Below the pieces are notes generated by a model. The model was not told the DNA's origin, made no database searches, and saw only the letters and a program-made list of their open reading frames with translations. Below are positions 9,091 through 17,151 of a stretch of 64,000 nucleotides of DNA, one piece after another. The stretch spans positions 2,728,001 to 2,792,000 of the forward strand of contig NZ_CBDDJZ010000001.1 in NCBI RefSeq assembly GCF_965229915.1. Reading direction: 5' to 3'. This stretch comes from Marinoscillum sp965229915. GTDB taxonomy: Bacteria; Bacteroidota; Bacteroidia; Cytophagales; Cyclobacteriaceae. A program made the position numbers and the translations under genes. The number at the start of each line of letters is the position of its first letter. Position 1 is the first letter of the stretch.

Positions 9091-9374
9091 TTTGGACACA
9101 AACTGCTATTCAGGAATTGGAAGAAACTCTTGATTACTGGAAAAAGAACAATCAATCAACGACTTATCCCAAAAAAATTCTTGGTAATTTGAAGTATGTT
9201 CTGAGACTCTTGAAAAAACACCCTCATTTAGGTCTACCGACTGATTATCCGAATGTCTGCGCACGAACTTTTATGAGTCATTTTCAAATAATTTACTCAG
9301 TGCGGCAGGATGCCATTTTTATTTTAAGTTTTTGGGACTCCCGGCAAGACCCGGAATCAAATAGATACACCTAA
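9075..9374 (+). CDS. RelE/ParE-family toxin
   Basis: 99 residues. The pattern is typical of the RelE/ParE fold: N-terminal strand and helix KRIVWTQTAIQELEETLDYW, a second helix region ending LLKKHPHLGLPTDY, and C-terminal strands FQIIYSVRQDAIFILSFWDSRQDP. ParE proteins poison gyrase, RelE proteins cleave mRNA; sequence alone does not decide, though the DSRQDP ending is common in ParE-like members. It starts inside the antitoxin gene (16-bp overlap) and ends 4 bp into the converging DUF3667 gene. Confidence 0.8.
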   Translation: MVKRIVWTQTAIQELEETLDYWKKNNQSTTYPKKILGNLKYVLRLLKKHPHLGLPTDYPNVCARTFMSHFQIIYSVRQDAIFILSFWDSRQDPESNRYT

Positions 9375-10117
9375 TACTGCGTCTGATATATCAACACAGC
9401 GATCCCAAGGAACACAGCCGCTACCGAAAATATGTAAAACAGGTTAAGCACGATCAGGCGCCACCAGGTAGCAAACCACCCTTTGTCATAAACCCGCTTA
9501 AGGGAAAGCAACAGGTAGATTTCCGTGATCCCGATACAGCCAAGCAATAGTTGCTGATTTACCCCATACATGGAATCGAAGACATAGGTGGTCAAGAGAA
9601 TGTAAAGGGTAAACAACAAGAGAACGAATGCGTGAAAATGGACTGAGTAAATAAAGGAGGACAAATAGAACCGTCCTTTCTGCCGAAAGAGGATGTATGT
9701 AAAAAAGGCAAAAAGCGGAAGAAGAAAGAAAAACAGTCTCGGCATCCAGATATCAAAATACGCATCGAAGAAAGCTGCGTCCAGGTTTTCTCCCTCGAGC
9801 TGAATCGGTTCTTTACTACCACTGAGGAAGAGAAAAAAGAAAATACTAATGAAGATATACATCCGCAAAGGAGGAATGTATCGGACTCTTCTTCCATCCA
9901 GGTATTCATTGGTCAGAAAACCCGGCTTAATTAGTAATGGTACCACACTACGAATGATCTTGGAATCGAAGGTGAAATAATCTCCCAGAAAATCCACAAT
10001 GAACTCCTTAAAATAAATGACGCGTTCTTTGTGCTCTTGTCCACAATTAGGACAGAAATGATGAGTGGTTTCTAACTGAAACCCACAATTCTTGCATATT
10101 TTAGTGGTATCCTTCAC
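9371..10117 (-). CDS. DUF3667 family membrane protein with N-terminal zinc ribbon
   Basis: 248 residues from a GTG start. The N-terminus is a zinc ribbon (CKNCG...FCPNCGQ), followed by the DUF3667 segment (DYFTFDSKIIRSVVPLL, GFLTNEYLDGRRVRYIPPLRMY) and about five hydrophobic helices from residue 85 on. Family function is unknown. Its end overlaps the toxin gene by 4 bp on the opposite strand. Confidence 0.8.
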   Translation of the reverse strand: MKDTTKICKNCGFQLETTHHFCPNCGQEHKERVIYFKEFIVDFLGDYFTFDSKIIRSVVPLLIKPGFLTNEYLDGRRVRYIPPLRMYIFISIFFFLFLSGSKEPIQLEGENLDAAFFDAYFDIWMPRLFFFLLPLFAFFTYILFRQKGRFYLSSFIYSVHFHAFVLLLFTLYILLTTYVFDSMYGVNQQLLLGCIGITEIYLLLSLKRVYDKGWFATWWRLIVLNLFYIFSVAAVFLGIAVLIYQTQY

Positions 10118-10160
10118 CTTTAGGTAGATTCAAAACGAAAATAAGGGGTTGCACCACTAA

Positions 10161-10478
10161 ATGAAAACTTTTTGCCTGGTATGCTTCTGTTTGATAGCGA
10201 TTGGCTACTCAGCTTCTGCGCAGAAGATCGTGGTGGATTCCTCTTTTGCCAGTGCGTATAAAAAGGCGGAAGTAAACAAGGAACAGCAAATGGCCGCTCC
10301 GGTCGAAGAAGAAAAAGTGGAGTCCTTCGGTGATCTGGTAGGCAAAATAGGTGAAGGTATCTGGAAGCGTCTGAAATACCGCCTCAATCTGGAAGGAGTC
10401 CAGGAAAGCCTGGAAGCCAAGAAAGAAAAGTTTACCGGTGGTAAAGATGAGGAAGAGGATGAAGACAAGGAAGGTTAG
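10161..10478 (+). CDS. Small exported protein with acidic tail, function unknown
   Basis: 105 residues. A good signal peptide (MKTFCLVCFCLIAIGYSASAQ) is followed by a charged, mostly helical chain and a strongly acidic end (EEEDEDKEG). I do not recognise the family. It is divergent from the DUF3667 gene and overlaps the end of the potassium channel gene by 4 bp on the opposite strand. Confidence 0.65.
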   Translation: MKTFCLVCFCLIAIGYSASAQKIVVDSSFASAYKKAEVNKEQQMAAPVEEEKVESFGDLVGKIGEGIWKRLKYRLNLEGVQESLEAKKEKFTGGKDEEEDEDKEG

Positions 10479-11413
10479 ACCTTGTGAAAATCACTGATCT
10501 TATTGAGGTGTACCACCGTTTCGCCCTGAGCCGCCGGATCAAACATGGGATCAAAATCAGCATCAAAAACTAGCTCATCCATATTGTATTCGTGAATTTG
10601 ATGTACATAGGTGTTGAACGTGTCATCATACCCCTTCAGAATGATCAGGAACTCCGCTCGCTCATCGCTCAGATCTAGCATCCCTTTGCCAAATATTGGA
10701 CTGTTTTCATCTATCGGGTGTACAATGGTCCAGGGCAGCGGAAACATATTGATGAAATTGATCTCCAGGTCCAGCGACATGTAGCGCCGCTTCACGTCTT
10801 CACCATCCTTTTGTAAAAACGAGTACATCACGCGTGCTTCCATGTCGATGAGTTGACTCTCCCGCATGTTGGCAATTCTAAACTTGAGGCCTTTTGCACC
10901 TCGATACGGACTAATCAGTATTTTCTCACTAAATGCGATCTTAGACCGAGCTTTAGAAAACCTCCCATACAGGATACCAGTGGCAAATGCAAAGCCTAAA
11001 AGACCTATCATGGCCTCTACAGCAGCCACAAAACTAGTTAAAGGTCCGACCGGACTAATGCGACCGTAACCCACCGTAGTAAGGGTCTGAGTAGAAAAGA
11101 AAAAACAATGAGTAAACTCATTGAGTGAATTGTCATTATATTCGGTAAGGTATTCGATCCCGATGAGGTAATAGATGGTACCAAATAAGGTGTTGACCAG
11201 GAAGTACGAGAGTGTGACGAAAACAAAAAACCGCGACCAGGACATATTGATCAGCCAGTGATACAATGAAAACCCGCTGAGTCCCGCACCGCGATTGATT
11301 ACATTGAACTGACCATCTTTACTAATAAAGCGATCGGTAGAAAGCCGTTTGGTTCCCAGACCGAGCTCACGGAACCGTTCGGAAAGATTGTTGGTGCGTT
11401 TGTTTCGTGCCAC
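10475..11413 (-). CDS. Inward-rectifier (Kir/KirBac-type) potassium channel
   Basis: 312 residues from GTG 11413. Two membrane helices (about residues 58-83 and 125-150) flank a pore loop with the selectivity filter TVGYG at about residues 112-116. The rest is the cytoplasmic Kir immunoglobulin-like domain (FRIANMRESQLIDMEARVMYS, PLPWTIVHPIDENSPIFGK). KirBac channels carry potassium and are gated by lipids, ions or pH. Length is normal for the family. Monocistronic by position. Confidence 0.92.
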   Translation of the reverse strand: MARNKRTNNLSERFRELGLGTKRLSTDRFISKDGQFNVINRGAGLSGFSLYHWLINMSWSRFFVFVTLSYFLVNTLFGTIYYLIGIEYLTEYNDNSLNEFTHCFFFSTQTLTTVGYGRISPVGPLTSFVAAVEAMIGLLGFAFATGILYGRFSKARSKIAFSEKILISPYRGAKGLKFRIANMRESQLIDMEARVMYSFLQKDGEDVKRRYMSLDLEINFINMFPLPWTIVHPIDENSPIFGKGMLDLSDERAEFLIILKGYDDTFNTYVHQIHEYNMDELVFDADFDPMFDPAAQGETVVHLNKISDFHKV

Positions 11414-11617
11414 TAGTGAGTTTTGAGAATCAAATTAACGATTCTCATCAAAATATGGTTATTGAAACCCGGTCATTTAACGGTTGATTGCATGAGAAAT
11501 GAAAGATTGACACACCTTCGGAGTCTGTCGGACGATGTAGAAGGTTTATTTGTCGAAAGGGTGATGCACCTTTTACAATCTACGAGTAATTTACATTGAT
11601 TAACAACGAATAATACA

Positions 11618-13333
11618 ATTTTAACTAAAATAAAACATATCCTTACTGGAGAGCTACCTGCTCACTTCACCGAGAAGGAACGAGCCAGAATTCTTGCAAT
11701 CAATATTTTCGGAATTGTGATTGTCCTAGTGTGTTTGGTGTATTCTGTGGTATTCCAGCAAATCGAGGAATATATGGCTAGCTACATCACGTTATCCGTG
11801 GTGTTTGTCTGCCTCATGCCCATCACACTCAACTATCTGGGCAAATACGATTTTGCCAGGTGGTTGTATGTTTTCTTTTCCCCTATTCTGATCTTCTACT
11901 ATAGTTCATTGCTGGGCAAGGAGTTTGGGATTAGTTATTTCTTTATCGTGGTATTTGCACTTCCATTTGTCTTTTTAAAGCCTACTGAGAAGGTACTGGC
12001 CACTATTTTTTTTGTTTACAATTGTGCCTGTATGTTTTTCCATGAGTTTGGCGATGTACAGTTCATCAAGCCGATGGTATTCTCAGAAACACTAGCCATC
12101 GCTGTAAAAGTCACCATTTTTAGCATGGTGATCTTTTTTGCCTTTGTGCTGTTCTTTGCCTTCTACCAGACCATTATCAAAAACGAACAACGGCTCATTC
12201 AAACCAATACGGAGCTTGAAAAGGCTTCACAGGTCAAGCAAGAGTTTTTGGCCACAATGAGCCATGAATTGCGAACTCCTCTCAACGCAGTGGTGACCAT
12301 CACTTCGCTGCTGGATGAAAACCCCAACCATAAGGACCGCCTTACTTTTCACAAACTGCTTAAGCATTCAGCACACAACTTACTTTCTATTGTCAACGAC
12401 ATTTTGGACTTCAGTAAGCTGGAAGCCAACAAAATGCAGCTTGAACTCCAATCACTAGAAATCAGGGATGTACTGAAAAAAACACTGGAGATGTACACTA
12501 CCCTGGCAGAAGAAAAAGGACTTGCACTAAACCTGAACATTGAAGAGGAGGTAGGCAAGGTCTATAAACTGGATGAAATCAAACTTGGCCAGATCATTGG
12601 AAACCTGATCTCCAATGCCATTAAGTACACTACTCAGGGAGAAGTCACCCTGAATGTACAGCGCTACAGAAGTGAGGGTCTCTTTGATGAGTTATACTTT
12701 GAGGTAATAGACACCGGGCAGGGGATTTCGGCTGAAGATCTTGAAAACATTTTCGAAAGCTTTAGCCAAATCAAATCAGTGCTCACACGCAACGAAGGTG
12801 GTACTGGGCTTGGACTGGCTATAGTCAAAAGGCTACTGAGCCTGCATGGTAGTGACATTGGCGTAGAAAGCCAGCCTGGTATAGGTTCCAAATTCTACTT
12901 TTCACTTAGGCTGAAAAGTATGTCTAAAAGCAACAAGCCTGAAAATCAGAAATTCCGAATCACTGAAAACAAGAACGTACTTTTGGTGGAAGACAATGCT
13001 GTAAATGCTATGGTAGCCACCAAGCTGTTACAAAACTGGGGCTTGAAAATCGAAACAGCCGCTAATGGTGAAGTAGCCGTAAACGCGTGTTCTGAAAAAA
13101 CCTATGATGTCATTCTCATGGACCTGCACATGCCAATAATGGACGGTTTCACAGCGGCTAAGACCATACGCGAGACTGATAACCCCAACAAGTTTGTTCC
13201 TATTTTTGCATTGACAGCTGATGTAAATGGGGAAAACAACCTGGATTACAACAAATATTTTGATGGGTTTATCACCAAGCCTATTCAGCAGGAGAAGCTC
13301 CACCATGCACTCATGAGTCGACTGACCAAATAA
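11618..13333 (+). CDS. Membrane hybrid sensor histidine kinase (receiver at C-terminus)
   Basis: The first ordinary start is GTG 11717, giving 538 residues, but that would cut into the first membrane helix. The frame is open upstream to a stop at 11597 and codes for a sensible leader (ILTGELPAHF, TEKERARILAIN) with no ATG, GTG or TTG; ATT 11618 is the best-placed candidate, hence the coordinates given. Domains: about six membrane helices, HisKA with H-box FLATMSHELRTPLNAV, HATPase_c (NLISNAIKYT, DTGQGIS, GGTGLGLAIV), then a receiver with LLVEDNAVNAMVA and Asp in LMDLHMPIMDG. It is probably an orphan phosphorelay kinase; no partner gene is adjacent. Confidence 0.85.
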   Translation: MLTKIKHILTGELPAHFTEKERARILAINIFGIVIVLVCLVYSVVFQQIEEYMASYITLSVVFVCLMPITLNYLGKYDFARWLYVFFSPILIFYYSSLLGKEFGISYFFIVVFALPFVFLKPTEKVLATIFFVYNCACMFFHEFGDVQFIKPMVFSETLAIAVKVTIFSMVIFFAFVLFFAFYQTIIKNEQRLIQTNTELEKASQVKQEFLATMSHELRTPLNAVVTITSLLDENPNHKDRLTFHKLLKHSAHNLLSIVNDILDFSKLEANKMQLELQSLEIRDVLKKTLEMYTTLAEEKGLALNLNIEEEVGKVYKLDEIKLGQIIGNLISNAIKYTTQGEVTLNVQRYRSEGLFDELYFEVIDTGQGISAEDLENIFESFSQIKSVLTRNEGGTGLGLAIVKRLLSLHGSDIGVESQPGIGSKFYFSLRLKSMSKSNKPENQKFRITENKNVLLVEDNAVNAMVATKLLQNWGLKIETAANGEVAVNACSEKTYDVILMDLHMPIMDGFTAAKTIRETDNPNKFVPIFALTADVNGENNLDYNKYFDGFITKPIQQEKLHHALMSRLTK

Positions 13334-13409
13334 TTCATAACTGCTTCGCTCTTATTTTTGTCATTATTCGTCTTTTGGATGATATCTTTATCGCTTAAGA
13401 AAATCTCCA

Positions 13410-14303
13410 ATGGACACATCATTCAATATTCCTTCTTTTAGACAAATCGCCAGAGAAAGTTTCTTAATGCTTCTGGGTGTGTTTTGTGCCGCAGTGGGGT
13501 TGGAGAGCTTTCTGCTTCCTAATGATGTGCTTGATGGAGGCGTAACCGGTATTTCACTGTTGATGGCCATGATTACTTCAGGTCGTCCTTCCATCTATAT
13601 CTTCCTGATCAACATCCCATTTCTCATACTCGGGTGGTTTCAGATTGGTAAGTTCTTCGCCATCAAGAGTTTCCTTACTATTTCTTTGCTGGCCATTGTC
13701 ATTTACAATTTTCATTTCCCGGTTATAACAGATGACTCCTTGCTGGTAGCAGTTTTCGGTGGATTCTTTCTTGGTTTGGGTATTGGGTTTTCTATCCGTG
13801 GTGGAGCAATTATTGATGGTACGGAGGTGCTGGCCATCTACCTGGGTAAAAAAACAGGCTTTTCCGTAGGAGAACTTATTCTCATTTTCAACATCATTAT
13901 CTTCTCCGTAGCGGCTTACTTGCTGTCTATCGAAACAGCGCTATACTCGATCATCACTTATTTTGCGGCATCTCGTACTGTAGACTTTGTGCTGGAAGGG
14001 TTTGATGAGTACATTGGTGTTACGGTCATTTCTGACAAACATGTAGAGGTGAGAGAAATGATCCTCAATACACTCAGACGTGGAGCTACCATCTACCATG
14101 GCAGCAAAGGATTTAGTGTGATGCAACAGGAAGAAGCACATACTAACATCATTTACACTGTGATCACTCGCCTGGAGCTGGCTCGATTGGAATCAGAAAT
14201 TCACCAGATTGATCCAAGTGCGTTTATCGTCATGTCCAAGGTGAAAGACATCCGTGGTGGCATGATCAAGAAACTGCCACTGAAAAAGCTGAAGAAGAAA
14301 TAA
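13410..14303 (+). CDS. YitT family membrane protein (DUF161/DUF2179)
   Basis: 297 residues. Five or six hydrophobic helices in the first 190 residues with the family phrases GVTGISLL, GFFLGLGIGFSIRGGAIIDGTEVLA, then a soluble DUF2179 domain (RGATIYHGSKGFS, IYTVITRLELARLESEIHQIDPSAFI). Family members are predicted inner-membrane transport proteins of unknown substrate. The stop codon abuts the end of the converging LytTR regulator gene. Confidence 0.88.
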   Translation: MDTSFNIPSFRQIARESFLMLLGVFCAAVGLESFLLPNDVLDGGVTGISLLMAMITSGRPSIYIFLINIPFLILGWFQIGKFFAIKSFLTISLLAIVIYNFHFPVITDDSLLVAVFGGFFLGLGIGFSIRGGAIIDGTEVLAIYLGKKTGFSVGELILIFNIIIFSVAAYLLSIETALYSIITYFAASRTVDFVLEGFDEYIGVTVISDKHVEVREMILNTLRRGATIYHGSKGFSVMQQEEAHTNIIYTVITRLELARLESEIHQIDPSAFIVMSKVKDIRGGMIKKLPLKKLKKK

Positions 14304-15062
14304 TCAGCTATTGCCTTCCAACCAGTTTTTGAAGTATGCTACTTTTTCCCGACTTACAATTATTTCCTTTTCCAGATTTGCACAAGTTTGTATCTTCAGT
14401 CGGCTATTGGTGAAGACCGTGACATCCCTCACCGCGTCAATATTGACTAAATAGGTGCGATTAACTCGAAAAAAATCTTTTGGATCCAACAACTGCTCCA
14501 AATCCTCCAGTCGGTAGTCAATGATGTATTTACGATTATCGGACGTCAATAGATAAACCGTGCGTCCATCGGCAAAAAACAGATCCACCTCTCCGGTAGG
14601 AACCGTTTGGATGTGTTGACCATGCCTGACCATAAATCGGTCTTTGTAGGTTGGTCTGGCCAGTTCTTTGATTGCCCCAGATACGTTGGGTGAATTGGTC
14701 CATTGCTTCATGTCTACAAACTTGCGCAAGGATCTGGACAGATCCGTAAAAGTGATCGGCTTTAACAGGTAATCAATACTATGATGCCTGAAAGCATCCA
14801 GAGCAAACTCATCAAAAGCAGTAGTGAAGATAATGGGCAGCTGAACATTCACCTGGCTGAAGATTTCAAAACTGATCCCATCAGACAGTTGTATGTCTAC
14901 AAATAGTAAATCCGGCAACTGATCGGCCTGCCGAAACCAGTCTATGGCGGACTGCACACTGCGCAACTTCTCCACTACCTCGATTTCCGCATCGTACTTC
15001 TCCAAATAGCGCACCAGTTTATCTATCGCTGGTTGTTCATCCTCAATGATCAGAACTTTCAT
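14304..15062 (-). CDS. LytTR-family response regulator
   Basis: 252 residues. Receiver domain with D8/E9 pocket and phospho-acceptor Asp56 (LLFVDIQLSDG), Thr/Lys switch in FTTAFDEFAL and YLLKPI; LytTR DNA-binding domain from about residue 140 (KDRFMVRHGQHIQTVPTGEVDLFFA, RVNRTYLVNIDAV). It is the last gene of a three-gene operon with ATGA stop/start overlaps, so its level is translationally tied to the two upstream membrane proteins. The intact LytS-like kinase two genes upstream is the probable phosphodonor. Confidence 0.92.
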   Translation of the reverse strand: MKVLIIEDEQPAIDKLVRYLEKYDAEIEVVEKLRSVQSAIDWFRQADQLPDLLFVDIQLSDGISFEIFSQVNVQLPIIFTTAFDEFALDAFRHHSIDYLLKPITFTDLSRSLRKFVDMKQWTNSPNVSGAIKELARPTYKDRFMVRHGQHIQTVPTGEVDLFFADGRTVYLLTSDNRKYIIDYRLEDLEQLLDPKDFFRVNRTYLVNIDAVRDVTVFTNSRLKIQTCANLEKEIIVSREKVAYFKNWLEGNS

Positions 15063-16081
15063 GGTGCCAAGGTTAGTTTGGGTATGGAATAGACGTATTT
15101 ATCTGTTTGTTTGTTCAGTTTTACTTCCTCTTCTGAATAAAGTCGATAAGACTTGTGAAGTTGGTCCATCAGGTTAGCTGTATTATCGGCCATGTCCAGT
15201 TGTTTGATAAATCCAGCCGAGACTCTTAGCAGTTCGTCCTCCTCATTGAGCTCCAGAACCAATGGGTTCTCAGGGCTGACTATCGCCTGCTTGAGTGTCG
15301 TTTCTAAGATTTTGAGTAACACTCCTGGTACCACCAAAAAATCAGAATGGACCGATGAGGTGGCTTCTATGGTCCTGGCCGGCAACTCATTCAGCAACCT
15401 GACAAGACCATTCAGGGCTTCTACCTCTAGGGCAATGCTCACCAATTCCTTTTTGCGGGAGAGGACATATCGGTAAACAACCGCCAGAAGGTCTAGTAGT
15501 TCTTCTGCTCTGTTGATGTCCGTGCGGGAGAGGACAATCAGCTGTTCCAGGCTTTCAAAAAGCAACGCAGGATTTATCCCGTCTTTGAATTGACTAAATT
15601 CCTCCACCAAATGCTGTTTCAATTCCTGCTCCTGTTGGAGTTTGAGGTCGTGGGACTTCTTAAGGATATCATACATGACAAACAACGAAAGATAAATCCA
15701 GCTAATCATCATAAAAATGGCATTGAAGATGATCAGTTCTGACTGAGCTGGGCTGAACCCGAGTACCTGTTCGAAATAAAGAAATAGGCTGCCCGTGACC
15801 ACCACCAGCACCATCACAGTACATATCAGGAAGGGTAACGACAAGCCAATAAATGTTGGAGCCAGCCAATGAATTCTGGACAGTGTCATGATAATAAGTC
15901 TGGAAAACTCGTGTATCAGGTAGGACAGACCCATGCAGAAATAAAGCTCTTGCCCCAGAAACAACTCATCCAGTGCTGTCACATTATTGTTGATCAGAAG
16001 AATCAAAAGGTACACAATGGTCCCACTAAAAAGAGGGCTTATGATCCGAAAGAGCGGCTTATGAATGAAGAGCCTGTTCAT
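15059..16081 (-). CDS. LytS-like membrane pseudo-histidine kinase
   Basis: 340 residues from ATG 16081, which overlaps the previous stop as ATGA; longer in-frame starts run back into the upstream gene and are unlikely. Four membrane helices (residues about 8-125) precede a His_kinase-like region. In place of the usual NPHFLFNSLN it reads NPALLFESLE, so the phospho-accepting His is Ala (about residue 172), and the N-box has ETTLKQ where ENALKH is expected. No G-box is visible. It is therefore probably catalytically dead and could act as a partner or brake for the active kinase encoded upstream (inference). Confidence 0.8.
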   Translation of the reverse strand: MNRLFIHKPLFRIISPLFSGTIVYLLILLINNNVTALDELFLGQELYFCMGLSYLIHEFSRLIIMTLSRIHWLAPTFIGLSLPFLICTVMVLVVVTGSLFLYFEQVLGFSPAQSELIIFNAIFMMISWIYLSLFVMYDILKKSHDLKLQQEQELKQHLVEEFSQFKDGINPALLFESLEQLIVLSRTDINRAEELLDLLAVVYRYVLSRKKELVSIALEVEALNGLVRLLNELPARTIEATSSVHSDFLVVPGVLLKILETTLKQAIVSPENPLVLELNEEDELLRVSAGFIKQLDMADNTANLMDQLHKSYRLYSEEEVKLNKQTDKYVYSIPKLTLAP

Positions 16082-17106
16082 AACACGGGAAGCTTTACAG
16101 TAAACTCCTCTGCCGACTTCACCTCCACGGGTTTTCCACCCAACAATTGGTAGCGCTCTTTGATATTTCGCAAACCGACCTTGAAGGATGTCACTTGTTT
16201 TGGTGGTGCAGTGATATTGTTCGTGACTTGCCACCATCCTCCATTTCTCGAAACAACAATTTCGAGTGGTTGCTTCTTGCCAATTTGGTTATGCTTCAAA
16301 GCATTTTCGATCAGCAACTGTAGCGTAAGAGGTGGCATCTGAACCTCCGTGAGCTCAGACACATTGTCCAGCTTCACACTGATAGAACCACCAAAACGCT
16401 CTTTTACCAATTCTACATTTGCCTGCACAAAAGCCCATTCTTCCAGAAAAGGGACTAGTTTCTTATCATAGGTTGGCAAAGTGTACTGATAGACCTTGGC
16501 CAGGTTGCGGATGTAAGTCTCTGTTACTTGAGGCCCTTTGTGAAGTAGAGACGAAATGGTGTTGAGGCTGTTAAACAGAAAATGTGGTGTAAGCTGGGAC
16601 TTTAATGCAGCAAGCTGCAAATCCACCTGACGAGACTCTAGTTGTACAGCATCCAGCATGCTTTGTTGCAGATATTGATAGCTAGTGATTACCAAATAGA
16701 CCACTGCAAAAAGAAGAACCGCTACAAAAGACAGAATCGCCAGCTTCGTATAGACTCCATCCGAAACGGATAGCTCTAAGTATCCTTCATGGAATGTAAA
16801 TAAATACAACGCTGAAGTACCAAAGACCACTGCAGTATTTCCAACTATAGAACAAAGTAGGTTTAGGCCCGGGCGCTTGTGCCAATGCGTAACTTGAGCA
16901 AGCCATTTTGATAGCCAGATGACCAGATAGGCAACAAGTACACCCACAGCAGCCGATAAAAAGATGACGTGCCGGTAAGTATACCACAGATCGGGCTCAT
17001 TGTAAAACAGAAAAGTGAACAGTAGAACACCGATCACTCCGCCAATGATAAAAATAGCCAGATGTTTTTTCAAAGTTTGGCTGATATGTGATGAAGTGGT
17101 ATTCAA
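16078..17106 (-). CDS. LytS-family sensor histidine kinase
   Basis: 342 residues. Four membrane helices in the first 140 residues, then a PF06580-type His_kinase domain with intact QLTPHFLFNSLNTISSL (His about 175) and an ATPase domain with N-box LLIENALKHNQ and G-box VGLRNIKERYQLLGG. It heads the operon kinase - pseudokinase - LytTR regulator, with ATGA overlaps at both joints. The ligand is unknown. The gene for the SDHY-repeat protein ends 45 bp upstream on the same strand. Confidence 0.9.
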   Translation of the reverse strand: MNTTSSHISQTLKKHLAIFIIGGVIGVLLFTFLFYNEPDLWYTYRHVIFLSAAVGVLVAYLVIWLSKWLAQVTHWHKRPGLNLLCSIVGNTAVVFGTSALYLFTFHEGYLELSVSDGVYTKLAILSFVAVLLFAVVYLVITSYQYLQQSMLDAVQLESRQVDLQLAALKSQLTPHFLFNSLNTISSLLHKGPQVTETYIRNLAKVYQYTLPTYDKKLVPFLEEWAFVQANVELVKERFGGSISVKLDNVSELTEVQMPPLTLQLLIENALKHNQIGKKQPLEIVVSRNGGWWQVTNNITAPPKQVTSFKVGLRNIKERYQLLGGKPVEVKSAEEFTVKLPVL

Positions 17107-17151
17107 AGTCAGTCGCTCTCTCTAGACAAGATACCACGACGAACTCTAAAA

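Noticed and set aside
16082..16237. N-terminal extension of the pseudokinase frame
   Set aside because: It lies wholly inside the upstream kinase gene; the ATGA overlap gives a better start at 16081.
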